Shown here: in pieces, positions 24,871 through 37,103 of the stretch
Layout: each line of letters starts with the position of its first letter
Position numbering within the stretch: position 1 is the stretch's first letter
Translations under genes and position numbers: made by a program
From: Viridothelium virens
Lineage: Eukaryota; Ascomycota; Dothideomycetes; Trypetheliales; Trypetheliaceae
Reading direction: 5' to 3'
Length of the DNA stretch: 64,000 nucleotides
Assembly (NCBI GenBank): GCA_010094025.1
Contig: ML991842.1
Span: forward strand, 1-64,000
The notes under the pieces: generated by a model
The model's input: the letters and a program-made list of their open reading frames with translations, nothing else
What the model was told of the DNA's origin: nothing
Databases searched by the model: none

Positions 24871-25307
24871 GCCGATGTGCAGGTCTACTGTAGAGGTCGG
24901 CGGTTAGGAGGGTCAGCGTGGCTGGGGTTGAGGGAAGAGAGTTGTAGTATGGGGTATTTTGTGGTTGCGAGGACATGAGATGTGACGTATCTGACTGCAT
25001 TGCGATTCCGAGGATAGCTCTTAGATTTGTAGTATATACCTATCTACTCAGAACTCCCATATCAATGGAAGGACTCTGCATTTGTATCACGGAGACCTGT
25101 GTTTGAGCCTGTTTACGAACAAGCTAATATTTGCCGAAGTGAAAAAAAAAGGTGTGTGACTCATTCTTCTCTTCAACACTCACGGAAGCATTTCCGGCCT
25201 ACCTAGTACCAATATAAATACTACTAGAAGTTCTCCTTTAGCCCAGTTTTACCCTCCTTCACACCTTCATTACTGCGCTTGGATTAATCTCTCAATTTCT
25301 TCCAAAT
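24871..25307. other. Intergenic, LPD1 3' end and MFS promoter
   Basis: Contains an A-run near 25143 and the TATA-like element noted separately. No gene. Confidence 0.5.
25213..25220 (+). promoter_or_regulatory. TATA box candidate of MFS gene
   Basis: TATAAATA 88 nt before the transporter start codon, with C/T-rich sequence between it and the ATG. The position suits a core promoter; inference only. Confidence 0.4.
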
Positions 25308-27042
25308 ATGTCGCAAATATCAACAGAACTTGTCACACTCCAGCACCCGGAAAGCGTTGCTGTGCGTTCTGCAGCTCAGTCCGTCCGTAGTTTCGGGCGG
25401 ACTTACTTTTCTAATTCATCGCAACCTTTGGCTGAAGGAGTCGGAGATGGCAATGAGGGGCAGAATGATGAGCCGAACCTTTCTCGAGGCACAATTGCCT
25501 CAGTGATAGCCTCCGTGACGCTGGTAGCGGGATTGAATTCGATGACATCCGGGATTATCACCGTAGGACTGCCGACCATTGCGGCTGATCTGAAATTGAG
25601 CGAGGAATTATTGATTTGGTAAGTGTTTAGTTCTTGTCAAGATTCTGGTGTATTCATTCGTGAGTTTTTTGCATATTCAATCAGGATTTTCAAACAAGCT
25701 GATACACTCCTCTCGTAGGCCATCTGCTATCTCACCTCTTACGTGCGGTTGCACCTTCCTACTCTCAGGATCTATGGTTGATGTCTTCGGCTCGCGCATC
25801 ATGTACCTTCTCGGATGTTTTCTTCAGTGTGTTTTTGTCCTTGGATGTGGTCTTTCCAAAACTGCGGTCCAGTTACTCATATGCCTAGGCCTTGGCGGTA
25901 TATCAATCAGCCTTTGTCTTCCAAGTGCGGTCTCACTAATCACGAATACATTGCCTACGGGAAAACCAAGAAATCTGGCGTTTGGATCTATGGGTGGTAG
26001 TCAACCTGCGGGATTCGCTGTTGGACTTGTGCTGGGAGGTATTCTTTGCGATACCATTGGCTGGCGATATGGATTCTATATCTGTGCTGCTATCAACGCT
26101 TTCGTCGTCGTCGTCGCAATCTTTGGTTTACCGAAGGACTCAAGACCATCTATGCCAACGTCCTGGGACAGGAGGTGGGAGGTCCTCAGTAGTGATGTCG
26201 ACTGGATTGGTGCACTGATAGCTTGTATCTCCCTTGCGTTAATGTCATACATCCTGGCATCCGTCACTGGCAACAGCGCAAGTATCAGGGAACCCCTCAA
26301 TGCATCCTTACTCGCGATTGCACTGGCCTTGATTCCCTGCTTTATCCTCTGGATGGGATGGCGAGAAAGATGCAACAAGCTCCCACTCATCCCCAACTCT
26401 CTATGGAAAAACCGCAGCTTCACAACCATTTGCTTTGCAGTCTTTCTAATCTGGGGCTCTTTCAATGCCGCCGTAATTTTATTGAGTTTCTTCTTCCAGG
26501 ATGTCCAACTCTTAACGCCAATCCAGACCAGCATTCGCTTCCTTCCCAGTGTCATCACTGGGGTCCTTGTCAACGTCATCATTGGCTTCGTTATCCACCG
26601 CATCCGCGCTAACTGGATAGTGTTCATCGCTGTCGCGGTCACATCTCTTGCACCATTGCTCTTGGCTTTGTGTAATCCATCATGGACATATTGGGCTTGC
26701 GCTTTTCTGGCCAGTTGCTTGCTTCCTGCGGGAGCCGATGCCTTGTTCACGATATCGAACTTGCTTATCACAGCAGCATTTCCGTCTGAAACGCAGGGTT
26801 TGGCGGGCGGCGTATTCAACACAGTGTCGCAGATTGGCAAATCGGTGGGTCTGTCTTTGGCACAGGTCATTGCCACCAGGGTTACGGCGCGGTCGAAGTA
26901 TCAGGATACATCGAATCCAATGGCGAGATTGGAGGGCTATCGTGCGAGCTTCTGGTTCTGCTTCGCGATTAATGTCGCAACGCTCATGATTTCGATCTGG
27001 GGGTTAAGGACGATTGGAAAAGTTGGGCATAAGAGGGATTGA
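25308..27042 (+). CDS. MFS drug:H+ antiporter-type transporter (DHA2 family)
   Basis: Plasma-membrane proton-coupled exporter family. Exons 25308-25618 and 25719-27042 (100-nt intron) give 544 residues. A polar 60-residue cytosolic N-terminus precedes the first helix (ASVIASVTLVAGLNSMTSG). Motif A is recognisable as GSMVDVFGSRIMYLLG and motif C as the Gly-rich run from GSMGGSQPAG to VGLVLGGILCD. About 14 hydrophobic segments follow in two halves, with the typical DHA2 link DVDWIGALIACISL. Nearest relatives by pattern are fungal quinidine/aminotriazole-resistance type carriers. The natural substrate cannot be read from the sequence. No biosynthetic genes lie next to it, so a metabolite-cluster exporter is unlikely. 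Confidence 0.88.
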
Positions 27043-28010
27043 GAACGTGATGAGATGTAATTCTCATAATTACTGCGAGAGTCGCAGCAAAACCGTTTAA
27101 CGAGCATCGAGGTGCATCCAACAGACTCACTTTCGGATCCGAACAACCGTGTCAAATCACAAGGGAATATCAGCATTCACCGGCTTTAGAAGTCAACCAA
27201 TCACCAATTTGGCCAAATTTTTTGACTTACATATGATTCAATATCCCCCCAGTAAATTAAAACATATAAGGAATACTGACTTTTGAGTTGAAGTCAACTA
27301 GACCCGATGTAGTGGGAAAGATAGAAGGACCATTTGAATGAAGAGCCACCTACAGGATATGTCTGTCTGAGCTATTTCCTTCTGTACAAGCCAGGAGCTC
27401 CCCAGTGAGGACTCGGCCGCGCGAGGACCCATGGTGTCTGTCACTTCCTGATCAGTCATGACAGCAGTCAAGGAACCAGATTTCATTCTCGATGGACGAC
27501 TGTTTCAAGCCATAGATTTCTCCCTTGTCTGGAAGGACTATCACACAACATAAATACGAGCTCTGTCTTTTCGGAAATAGTCTTGCCAACAGACGGAAAA
27601 ATCCAGGTTTTGGGTTTTGGAAGTCACGCCCAAAGCAGGGTATTTGGGCAAAGTCTCGTCGAGTGACATCAACAAATGTTCTGTGAGACAGCTGCTGCCT
27701 GAAAATCAAGCTTTGCCAGTTCTAACAGCAAACGCTAAGGTACCCAATCACCAAAGCCATGTGACGCTGCCATTGTATACAAAGCCGGAAATGGTTCTAT
27801 CGGCGGTACTCAGCGCCGGTGAGCAAGATGCTGACCACGACCTCATCAGTGGACTGCGTACTTAAGAGCACCTACTTTCAGTTTCTGCACCTTCTCTACT
27901 GTGCAAATTCAATACCACAGCTCATTTGCCCGATACAGCCGACGCGCTGGTGGTCACCATTTGTTTTAGGCTCCTTCATATTCCAATCAGCACAACTCAT
28001 CATCACGATT
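27043..28010. other. Intergenic, no gene supported
   Basis: Nearly 1 kb including an AT-rich stretch at 27190-27290. Two short minus-strand frames (27298-27709) have no domain. The last part is the 5' region of the UIM protein gene; its frame stays open upstream to 27819 but the MCKQ start is preferred. Confidence 0.5.
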
Positions 28011-29663
28011 ATGTGCAAGCAAGTGATACGACTGTATCCCCTCTGCACTCCAAACCAGCCTGAACCACCCTGGCATCAGACCATGGACGAGACAGCCCAA
28101 TGCCAGGACGCTGTGAATAATGGGGGTGTTCCATGTGAAGAGTTCGAAGAACCACAAGTCTTGACCATTAAGAATAGTAGATGCCCTCCGTGTCTTCTGC
28201 AGGATCGACAAGAACATGACGCCCATGCGGCTTGGGAACAACAGGCTATGAAAGAGTCAGAACAACTTGCCGCTGTGCACGAACAACACATGAACCAACG
28301 CGACGCTGATCTCGCCCGCGAAGAAGAAGAACAGCTTGAACGAATACTCAAGGAATCTGAGCAAATGGCACTGCAAAGTCCACCACCTCAAGCATTCGTC
28401 GATGATGAAGAGGAATTACGCAAAGCCTTGGAAGTGTCCATGGGAACTACCGAGGAGGATGAACAGCGCCGCGTGGCGGGTGGTGCAGAAGACGACGAGG
28501 AGCAGCTTAGAAAAGCCATCGAAGTCTCTATCGGCACAACTCAGGAAGATGACCAGCGTCGAGCTGCGCGTGTTGGGCCGAAGATCTTCTTCGTGAGACA
28601 TGTAAAGAAGATATGTTGTGGCAAGATTATCAAAGAGCAAACCAATATTGAGAAGGACGCTGATTCTGATGGCATTCCTTTTCTGGAAGAGGAGGACTAC
28701 ATGCCCTGCGATGGATGCGTTAGACGTATACTCGCAGAGCAGGAGGAGGCCCAGTTCGGAGGATCTAGTACTGGTGCCGCTATCCCTCCATTGAGGACTG
28801 GTCACTTACCTCCTGGGTTCGAAGCTCCGTTATCTCCGGACTCTCCATTGACGGCTTCGCAGCCAGATACAGAAGCACTCGATCTGGATCCCACTGGCAG
28901 GGGCAAGGGTCCTCGTTATCCACACAATGAACCTGTTCCTACACTGGACACACCAGTACAACACGGTTCCAATTTCAACCAAGGTTTTGAGCCTTCAGAG
29001 ACGCAGACTGCGGAAGTTAATACCCATCCCCTGAACTCTGACCCTCCTGGATACGTATCCCTAGTAGATCTCAGCAGACCTGAGATAGCGCCTTCGCCAG
29101 CTTACTCCAGTCCTGCAGCGTCGCCAGGAGTTGCTCGACCAGAGAGCTTCATGCCAGACGAGGAGGATGAGGAAATGCGAAGGCCACGCGAGCATCATGC
29201 TCAGATGAACGGATTCCCCACCATTCAAAGATACCAAGAGGAAAGCCGCCCAGCGAGTCCTAACACAGTCATGGCAAATCAGGCAAGTGAGGATGCCGCA
29301 AGAGAGCATCTAGCCGCTGCCCGGGCAGATCTGCGACAAAATCAGCAGCAGCAGCTTCAGCAACAAGCATCCTCTGGCACTGCGCTTCGCAGTCGTCCGG
29401 CACATGATGAAGAAGAGGAAGAGGAAGGAGAAGATTCCCTTGGCGATCTACCGGGAAGCATGTCTCGCAGGCACGTTTCTTCCGGGACCCCACCACCTTC
29501 CAGCAGTTTTCGGCGTGGCGGTCTTCGAGGTCCGCAAGATCATGATTGGAACCATGATTGGCTCAACGAGGAAGGCAATAGCTCGCACAGACTGCCGAGT
29601 TTCATGAGTAGTTTGGATGTGTCACGAGGGACGAGGCCAGTGCCGGATCAAGAGACAGAGTAG
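28011..29663 (+). CDS. Protein with tandem ubiquitin-interacting motifs and Cys pairs
   Basis: Single-exon protein of 550 residues if it starts at the MCKQVIRLYP methionine, which matches a start pattern common in fungal Cys-containing cytosolic proteins; an ATG-less open stretch exists upstream. Two motifs fit the UIM consensus (acidic, Leu, Ala, Ser): EEELRKALEVSMG (about 133-145) and DEEQLRKAIEVSIG (about 162-175). They belong to a 30-residue direct duplication. A third, looser one is EEEQLERILKESEQMA (about 105-120). CPPC near 58-61 and PCDGC near 232-236 could bind zinc. The rest is disordered, Pro/Ser-rich, with a Gln run and an acidic run near 470. Likely binds ubiquitin or polyubiquitin; pathway unknown. 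No named family recognised. Confidence 0.7.
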   Translation: MCKQVIRLYPLCTPNQPEPPWHQTMDETAQCQDAVNNGGVPCEEFEEPQVLTIKNSRCPPCLLQDRQEHDAHAAWEQQAMKESEQLAAVHEQHMNQRDADLAREEEEQLERILKESEQMALQSPPPQAFVDDEEELRKALEVSMGTTEEDEQRRVAGGAEDDEEQLRKAIEVSIGTTQEDDQRRAARVGPKIFFVRHVKKICCGKIIKEQTNIEKDADSDGIPFLEEEDYMPCDGCVRRILAEQEEAQFGGSSTGAAIPPLRTGHLPPGFEAPLSPDSPLTASQPDTEALDLDPTGRGKGPRYPHNEPVPTLDTPVQHGSNFNQGFEPSETQTAEVNTHPLNSDPPGYVSLVDLSRPEIAPSPAYSSPAASPGVARPESFMPDEEDEEMRRPREHHAQMNGFPTIQRYQEESRPASPNTVMANQASEDAAREHLAAARADLRQNQQQQLQQQASSGTALRSRPAHDEEEEEEGEDSLGDLPGSMSRRHVSSGTPPPSSSFRRGGLRGPQDHDWNHDWLNEEGNSSHRLPSFMSSLDVSRGTRPVPDQETE

Positions 29664-31746
29664 GTTGTCTCTCATATCTCCATGGAGGCAATCTTCTTCA
29701 GGAATGATCAGATTGAACGGCCAGGAATTGGGTGCCTTGACGTTCTACCTTTTTTAGCGCTTGCAATGCGGCTAGGCTTGGACTGTATGTGCCAAGAGGA
29801 TCGCAAGAATTTATTTCGTCAACGATCATGTGAAGTAAGAGTAGTCATATGATATCGCATGAATTTCGCTGCGGCAGTTGAGTGGTTTGGCACATCTTAT
29901 TCAGATGAGCTCGTATGACCCAAGTTCAAGCATCTTGATCTCCAGTAAGGCTTAGGTTCTATTTGTTGAAGTGGTGAATTGAAACCTGAAGTGGATTGGT
30001 GTAAGGTCTGGGTTCGGAAGGAACTGCAGACCAGACTAAAGACGCTGTGCGCTAGTACAGATTGGGAGGCAACGACCGCCTGAATGCTCCTGCCTCTCAA
30101 CACTCTTTGAAGCTCAGTGATAGCTTACCTTGAAGTTCTCCATGGGACAAGGCCCCTCGGAGCTGTAGCATTCTGTAAATTATCTATCTGTTTATAGAGC
30201 TTACTTCTCTGAGCGGATAGATTTCGTCCGTACGCACGTGCACCTCGCTACTTTGAGTGACGAAGGCCAAGCCCAAGCCCTACGCATTGTCTCTTAATCT
30301 TGATGGCAATCTCTATGATACATCACTATTCCACCTACCACAAGTCAGTGGAGGCCTATTTATAGGATGCACCAATCTCTTTGGATTGGCCCTTACTTCG
30401 TACCGTTGAAGGTGACAATCAGGCGTCGCGGCTGTCGTATGTCGCAGAAATTAGGGTCGCATGTGGAGATCTCAGCCAGCCATCTGTACTACCTCACTGC
30501 AACCGGTGGTCGCATCACGCGCGGTCGCGAATCATTTGCTTGCCAACAAAAGGTAATGTGAAAGACAACAGACGAGACGGGACTGCAAAACTCATGTCCA
30601 CGGTTACTCAAGTTGCAAAAAAGGCTTAATATCCGGCAAGAGGAGTTTTCCGGGGGTTCCTCCCTTGTACCAACATTCTGACAAGTTTCGCCCTTCGAGG
30701 CATTACGGAGTACCCCGTCATGACAATGAGCCTCAGGCTTGGCAGGAACGGGCCTCTAAAGGCAAAATCCGGGCGAGCCAGGACTTTGACAGCAAACGAA
30801 TGTCGACAGGGGGTGCGCACCTGGCTTGCAAAAGATGTCGTTCTATGGATGAGGTTTCTGCACTAAGCGACCCGAAGTCCAATCGGCGAACCGTCAGCGC
30901 AACGATCTGCGGGCGTTTCACCCCCTAAAGAGTTGATCAAAAGATTGATACCAGATGCAACCAGACGATTAGGATCTTGCTGCCTCCTGCCGCTTTTCCA
31001 ATCACAACCCCTGTCCTCTCCTCCCAATGCACATGAGCAAATGCAAAGCTGCAGTACGACTCTTTCTCGCAAAGTCATGAGTGCCTTCTCCTCACAGGAT
31101 CCTGCAGGCTGTCTAGCCCGGCATGGAAGATTCCGTCATGCATTTCCACCGCCAAGAAGGCTTGTCAGGCCTTCCCTCCATTAACATTCCTACCCTTCGT
31201 AAAATGCCTGGCGGTGCTACCCGTTTTCCGGGAAAGTGCTGAAATAGGTTTGCTAGGATTGGTCCGTGATCCACGCTGGGGTCTTTTTGCTGACGGCTCT
31301 AAGCCTCCAAGAAGGTACCCGACCAGGGGTCTTGCTGCAATGTGCACAATCGTTGCTTACAGTAGGCTACCCCGAGGTGGGAGCTCAGACTCGGTACATA
31401 ATTTCTTGAAAACGGGCCCACCACCTTCCCTACTTAGTACACGACTTGTACATAATCTTTTGGACCTCCACTCGCCCTTTCTTCTGGAGACCGCTTTGTC
31501 GTTCCAGTCACACATTCTCTCAACATAGCGTGTGACCTGCGGATTGCTACTTCACTTAGTCATTGTGGTTAAAAGAGGTTGTTTCGTTTGACTGCATCTG
31601 ACCGGTCTATTCACCAAGGCGGCAATCCATTCATTCATGAACTCACTCATTCTTTGAACTTCTTGTCTATACTTCAGCTTCGTCTTCAAATCGGAAAACC
31701 TGTCAGATATTCTCTTGGCACCAAGCTTTACGCAGATCTGGCGATT
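29664..31746. other. Long intergenic region, no gene supported
   Basis: About 2.1 kb with only short frames on both strands and no consistent splice model. One TACGGAGTAC palindrome at 30704-30713. The last 200 nt are the promoter and leader of the hexosaminidase gene. Confidence 0.45.
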
Positions 31747-33629
31747 ATGAAATTCGTCAATACTCTTATTGTTTGCGCCCCGGCCGTCTCGGCCTTGTGG
31801 CCTATTCCTCAGACTTATACCCATGGAGACTCTGTAATCTTCATTAATCAAAACACCCCTATATCTTACAATGGAAAGCAAGCTGTAAGTGAGAATAAAT
31901 CCTAATTCAGAAACCCCTTTGGCTAACGACTCTTTGATACAGACGCTTTCTTCTGTCTCTACAAATAGCTTCGCCAGCGCTACCTACGGCTCCGCTGCCA
32001 ATGGGTCGGTGACCTCTGCTCAGATTATTGGAGCCGCTGTTCAGCGAACATACCAAACGATCTTCAATCAAAACTATATTCCATGGAAATTTCACCATCG
32101 AAATTCCGACTTTGAGCCTTCGTCAAATTCTAGCGGAGCTGTTGTCAAGAGCATTAAGCTTGTTCAGAACGCCTCCGACCCTGCTGATGTTGGGCGACCG
32201 CTTGTGGGGAGCGTTGATGAGAGCTACACCTTGGATTTAACGACCGACGGCAGTGTCGTAATCAGTGGAAAGTCTTCGCAAGGCATTGCACATGGCCTGA
32301 CAACCTTCACTCAGCTATTCTACAAATATTCCGGTGGTGGCGCATACACCCCTCTCGCACCTGTCTCTATCACGGACGCACCCAAATTCCCTTACCGAAG
32401 CCTTCAAATGGACGTCGCGCGCAATTACTATCCTGTCACTGATGTGCTTCGAATGATTGATGCTGCTGCTTACAACAAATTCAATCACTTTCATCTTCAC
32501 GCCACCGACTCACAATCCTGGCCACTCGAAATTCCTTCTTTGCCTAACCTCACCTCTCTGGGCGCATACCGTAAGGACCTCATTTACAGCGCGTCTGATC
32601 TACAGCAGATTCAACAGTATGGTGCTACCCTCGGCGTAGAAGTCGTCGTAGAAATCGATTCGCCTGGTCATACTGCATCAATCGCTTACAGCCGCCCGGA
32701 CTTAATCGCTGCTTTCAACTCACAGCCTGATTGGGATGCCTACGCCGCCGAGCCTCCCTCTGGAACACTAAAGCTAAACAGTCCTGCCGTATATGACTTC
32801 TTGGAGCAGGTTTACTCTGATCTTCTTCCTCGCGTGAAGCCCTACACAAGCTACTTCCATACCGGAGGTGACGAGGTTAAGGAATCAGCTTATTTGCTCG
32901 ACGATACTGTCAATTCGAGCAGCGACGCAGTGTTGCAACCGCTAGTCCAGAAGTTTGTGGACCGCAACCACGATCAAATCCGCGCAAATGGCTTACATCC
33001 GCTTGTCTGGGAAGAGATGCTCCTGCAGTGGAACCTCACTCTTGGCGACGATGTCCTCATCCAGACTTGGGAGTCCGTCACTGATTCCGTCGCAAAGACC
33101 GTAGCAAAGGGCCACAAAGCTCTTGCGGGTAACTATAACTACTGGGTAAGCCCCCCTCATTATCCCTTCCAAACCTCACATTTACTGATACAACCATCTC
33201 CAGTACCTCGACTGCGGCCAAGGTCAATGGCTCGACTTTTATCCCAACATCTCCGCCTCCTACTGGCCCTACGCCGACTATTGTTCCCCTCGCAAAAACT
33301 GGCGCCTCATGTACTCCTATGACCCTCTAGCTAATGTCCCCGCCAATTCTACGCACCTCGTCGTTGGTGGTGTCGTCGCAATCTGGTCCGAGCAGGTCGA
33401 CTCGGCTAACCTCGACCGCATGGTCTGGCCCCGGGCGGGCGCCGCCGCTGAGGTTCTGTGGTCCGGCGCGAAGGATGCCTCTGGCCAGAACCGCAGCCAG
33501 GTGACAGCAAGTCCAAGGTTGTCGGACATGAGGGAGAGGCTGTTGGCTAGAGGGGTCATGGCCGAACCGATCCAGATGGTTTTTTGTTTACAAGACGGCG
33601 AGTCGTGTGGGGAGGTCAACGAAGGTTAG
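31747..33629 (+). CDS. Secreted GH20 beta-N-acetylhexosaminidase
   Basis: Releases terminal GlcNAc from chitin oligomers during wall recycling or nutrition, extracellular. Exons 31747-31884, 31943-33145 and 33204-33629 (58-nt introns) give 588 residues. A signal peptide covers about residues 1-17 (MKFVNTLIVCAPAVSALW), then a propeptide/GH20b-like N-terminal domain with QGIAHGLTTFTQLF. The catalytic barrel follows: FNHFHLHATDSQSWPLE, EIDSPGHT, then HTGGDEV with the catalytic Asp356-Glu357 pair, VWEEMLLQWN, IQTWES and WSEQVDSANLDRMVWPRA. Fungal NagA/Nag1-type enzymes have this length and layout. Several Asn-X-Ser/Thr sites fit secretion. Confidence 0.93.
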
Positions 33630-34131
33630 ATGAGGTACGCCCAAGGGGTACTTGGAGGTAAAAGAGTGGAGTTTCCATGGACTTTTGGCATCTGTATATT
33701 TACATTATGATTGTGACTTCTTGTCTGAGAACCTTGAATGTGGGATCACTAATAGCATCTTGGCGGCTGTGATCTCAGGGGGACCTGCTGAGATATGGGA
33801 TGTATTCCTCGCGATTCACTGCCACAGTATATTGGAGACAAATTTGACACACTGCTGTGGCCAAAATACAGTTTCTCCCATTCTCAATAATTAAATTGAA
33901 ATAATGCTATCCATAGCCAATAAGATGAAAATTAATCGATCTAAAAGGTGGTAAGCTTCTGTATCCGTATGAAACCAATTTCTGAAGGTTCCGAAAATCT
34001 GCCGCCGCGTTCGCTAAGCGACCAATCAACGATTCTGAACTCTCACACCACCATCCGCACTTTTCGGACTCGCACGAACATCCACATCGAACTGCTTCAC
34101 ATTCCTCCGAAGTCACATACCAGCCGTCAAG
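33630..34131. other. Intergenic, eL18 promoter
   Basis: Includes a CCAAT element on the plus strand near 34021 and a C/T-rich stretch ahead of the eL18 start codon, as is usual for ribosomal protein promoters. No gene. Confidence 0.45.
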
Positions 34132-34946
34132 ATGGGTACGTTAATGTCAATTCTGGATTTCAAGCTATCAAATTTGGAAGCTCGATAGATAGGATCGTTT
34201 CTGACTGAGGGTGTCTTTCTATAGGTATCGACTTGGACCGACATCATGTGCGTAACTCGCACCGCAAGGCGCCCAAGAGCGACAACGTCTACCTCAAGCT
34301 GCTCGTAAAACTCTACCGCTTCCTGGCTCGTACGTTCAATCCCATTCTCGCCAACAGAACTCGTGGCAAACCCCCAAAACCGTCTATATATCTTTCCAAA
34401 TCTAATGACTTTCCTCCCATCCCTTAGGCCGTACCGACTCCCCCTTCAACCAAGTCGTCCTCCGCCGCCTCTTCCAATCCCGCACCAACCGCGCCCCAAT
34501 CTCCCTCTCCCGCATCGTCGCCACCACGACCTCTCCCTCGACCCCCACACCCACGAAGACCATCGTCGTAGTCGGCAGTGTCTTAGACGACAACCGTCTG
34601 CTCACGGTGCCGAAGCTCGAGATCGCGGCGCTGAAGTTCACTGCGACGGCACGAGCTAGGATCTTGAAGGCGGGCGGAGAGTGTCTGACGCTGGATGAGC
34701 TGGCGCAGCGGAAGCCGAAGGGCGAGAACACGGTGTTGTTGCGTGGACCGAGGAACGCGCGGGAGGCGGTGAAGCACTTTGGATTTGGGCCGCACAAGCA
34801 TAAGGTGAGACTTACGTTTTGGATTCGAACTTGCAGGTGAGGAATTGAAGTGCTGATGTGTCGTTTAGAAACCGTATGTTGAGAGCAAGGGACGCAAATT
34901 CGAGCGTGCGCGTGGACGTAGACGGTCGAGAGGCTTCAAGGTGTAA
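34132..34946 (+). CDS. RPL18: Ribosomal protein eL18
   Basis: Large-subunit cytosolic ribosomal protein. Exons 34132-34135, 34225-34329, 34428-34804 and 34869-34946 give 187 residues. Exon 1 is only ATGG: the start codon plus one base, then an 89-nt intron, so the protein begins [20 protein letters not shown]. Other hallmark parts are [61 protein letters not shown] and the basic end [17 protein letters not shown]. Introns in ribosomal protein genes close to the ATG are common and may aid expression. Assignment is firm. Confidence 0.95.
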
Positions 34947-35619
34947 ACATGATTGCTGTGCCAGATTGCTGGTGGGGAAACGAAGACAGGGTGGAGCTGG
35001 CGCTTTGGGACGATACTATCGACGTGGTCATGGCTGGTTGCTCTTTGTGTGTTACGAAGGACTAGCTTAGGCATAGTACAATTGTACACCCGACCAACAC
35101 TACCCCTCCTTAAGTCTCAAGTGAGCTTGCCTCTCCTGTTGCGCGAACCGCGTGAGCGTCGCGCAGTTCGGAGAGATCCTTAGGGATGATAAAATCCAGG
35201 CGTTTAATTTTTACTAAACACTTTAACCTCCCCTCACGAAGGGTAGACATAAGTTAGGAGAAAAGGCATTTATTCGGTCTGTTTCGTACCTTTGTCAAAT
35301 AAATCCTCGAATCAACATCGTCGATTTGTTAATGGACCTAAAGGACGAAACATGGCAATCCCCTGGTACAGATCTCGAGCACTGATAAGTAGGACTTCAC
35401 TCAAGGCTACAGATTTGAAATTGATTCAAGATCATTTCAGGATTCACAAGAATAATAAAACGCCTCAGGCGAACTGCTCGGGTCATGTAAGGCTTTAGCA
35501 TGGGCCGGTTCACATACAAAACATTAGGTCAGCCGCAAGGTGAGAGACAGTTACAGTATCTCCAGTCTGTCGCGATCGAAGAAGGGCACATATGAGATAT
35601 ACATTCGTCAATAAGAGGA
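34947..35619. other. Intergenic between convergent gene ends
   Basis: 3' trailers of eL18 (plus) and the His-rich membrane protein (minus). No gene or repeat noted. Confidence 0.5.
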
Positions 35620-37103
35620 TCAAGCCAAATGCTGCCTCATCACGGTCGGAATGCGGTTATTGGGGAAAGCCAGGACAGGTCCCCTATTCACAGATTCGTA
35701 CCACTGGAGCCAGCTACTGACCAAGTATCCAAAGGATCCCCACATACTCGCAAGTGAACTTTGATATTCACACCACGTATAATCGTTTGAGCGAATTCCG
35801 AAAGAAGCAGACAATCTGTTTGAGTTCAGCAACGAGCGAAGGGCATGGAGGAAACCCAAACTTACAGAAATCCCACAGAGCCAATAGTCGCCCAAACTCC
35901 GATCCACCAGGCGATGCGACTCGGGAAAGGTCGGTACCACTTTTCTTGTGTGATAATTGTGAACATTATACCCGCAACAAGGAAGCATACTGAGGCGACC
36001 GTCTGCGGAACCCAATACCCACCCAATTCTTGCCATGGCTGAAGATCGGAGAGAATTCCAGGCAACGCGACGACTCCGCAGATCGAATAGAGCGTTGCAC
36101 CGAACAACTGAATGCTGCAGGCAATATATCCCATGTCTTTGATATGGTACGTTTTCAGAGCGTGCCAGGTCGGCCACCAGCGCCAGGTTAGGTACTCGTG
36201 AAACTCGCCTTCTTCAATGGGACCATCGTCTACTCCGCCACGCCTTGGAGCAGGAGCTTTGCCTTCAGGATAGATAGATCCAGGCCTTTCGGCTCTGTCA
36301 ATTGTTCTCCAACCAGCTTCAGGGTCAACCGACTTCTGTTTCTCGAGTTCTTCATCGTCCTCATCATCGTGATGATGGTGCGGTATCATATGACCGAAAA
36401 ACATGTGCAGTTTCTCGTCCAGCAGTTGCTTCTGCTCCTCAACGTGTCCTTCGAGATGTCTCTTCATCGCCCGTCCCGCGAAGGAGCCATCATTAATCGC
36501 TTCAAAATACGCCATGGTGGCGCCGAGCTGATAGAGCAGAGCACCAAAAAAGAACAGCAGGCCGGTTCCATATTCGGACTCTCCAACAAATTCCGACTTG
36601 GGCCATTGAAGCGGCGTCCATGCCCATGCACCATCGATCACAAAGAGGACAGATCCCCAGGTGTAAGACCAGCCGCTCCAGAAGGCCATATCCCAGTATG
36701 GAAAGGTGATGAACATCATCATAGCGCTATATACGAAGTTTCTGATCTGAATATGGAGAGGCGGTTTGGGTAAGTCATCCATCGCAACAACGACACTAGA
36801 CTGTCGCCTTTGGCGAGCTTCGCTTGGACCGCGCCCATGTTCACGATGCAAATGCAGCTTTCTCGATACTTTTGTCGCTGCATGCTTCGTAGTCTCTGTG
36901 AACTTAAGATGATGGTTCTGGGAAGAATCGCTGCTATCTGTCAGCACTACATGGTTGTCGTCCTTCTTATGGTTCTGTTTCGGGTCCGTGATCTCTGGAC
37001 TGCTTGTAACGTTGCTCTCGGCCGCTACGTCAGAATTGCCGGTAGTGTTTTCGCTTTTCGGCCCATACTCTGGTTTTCTGAAAGTTGGTGCCGGTGATTC
37101 CAT
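35620..37103 (-). CDS. Fungal multi-pass membrane protein with His-rich loop
   Basis: Exons 37103-35866 and 35815-35620 (50-nt intron) give 477 residues. A long polar N-terminus (1 to about 110, with a His/Lys-rich stretch) precedes hydrophobic helices near 117-140 (FVYSAMMMFITFPYWDMAFW), 145-165, 177-200 (GTGLLFFFGALLYQLGATMAYF), then a charged loop with a metal-binding look (MIPHHHHDDEDDEE, about 240). Further helices are near 330-352 (GYIACSIQLFGATLYSICGV), 368-388, 396-420 and the last near 440 (SFGYLVSSWLQWYES). Repeated aromatic pairs (SGWSYTWGS, TWRWWPTWH) are characteristic of a fungal integral-membrane family without a known function. A His cluster between helices could bind Zn or Ni; that is inference. 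Confidence 0.8.

Noticed and set aside
26076-26876. 266-codon minus-strand frame
   Set aside because: Shadow of the MFS transporter second exon; no start context or domain, and the plus frame has the MFS motifs.
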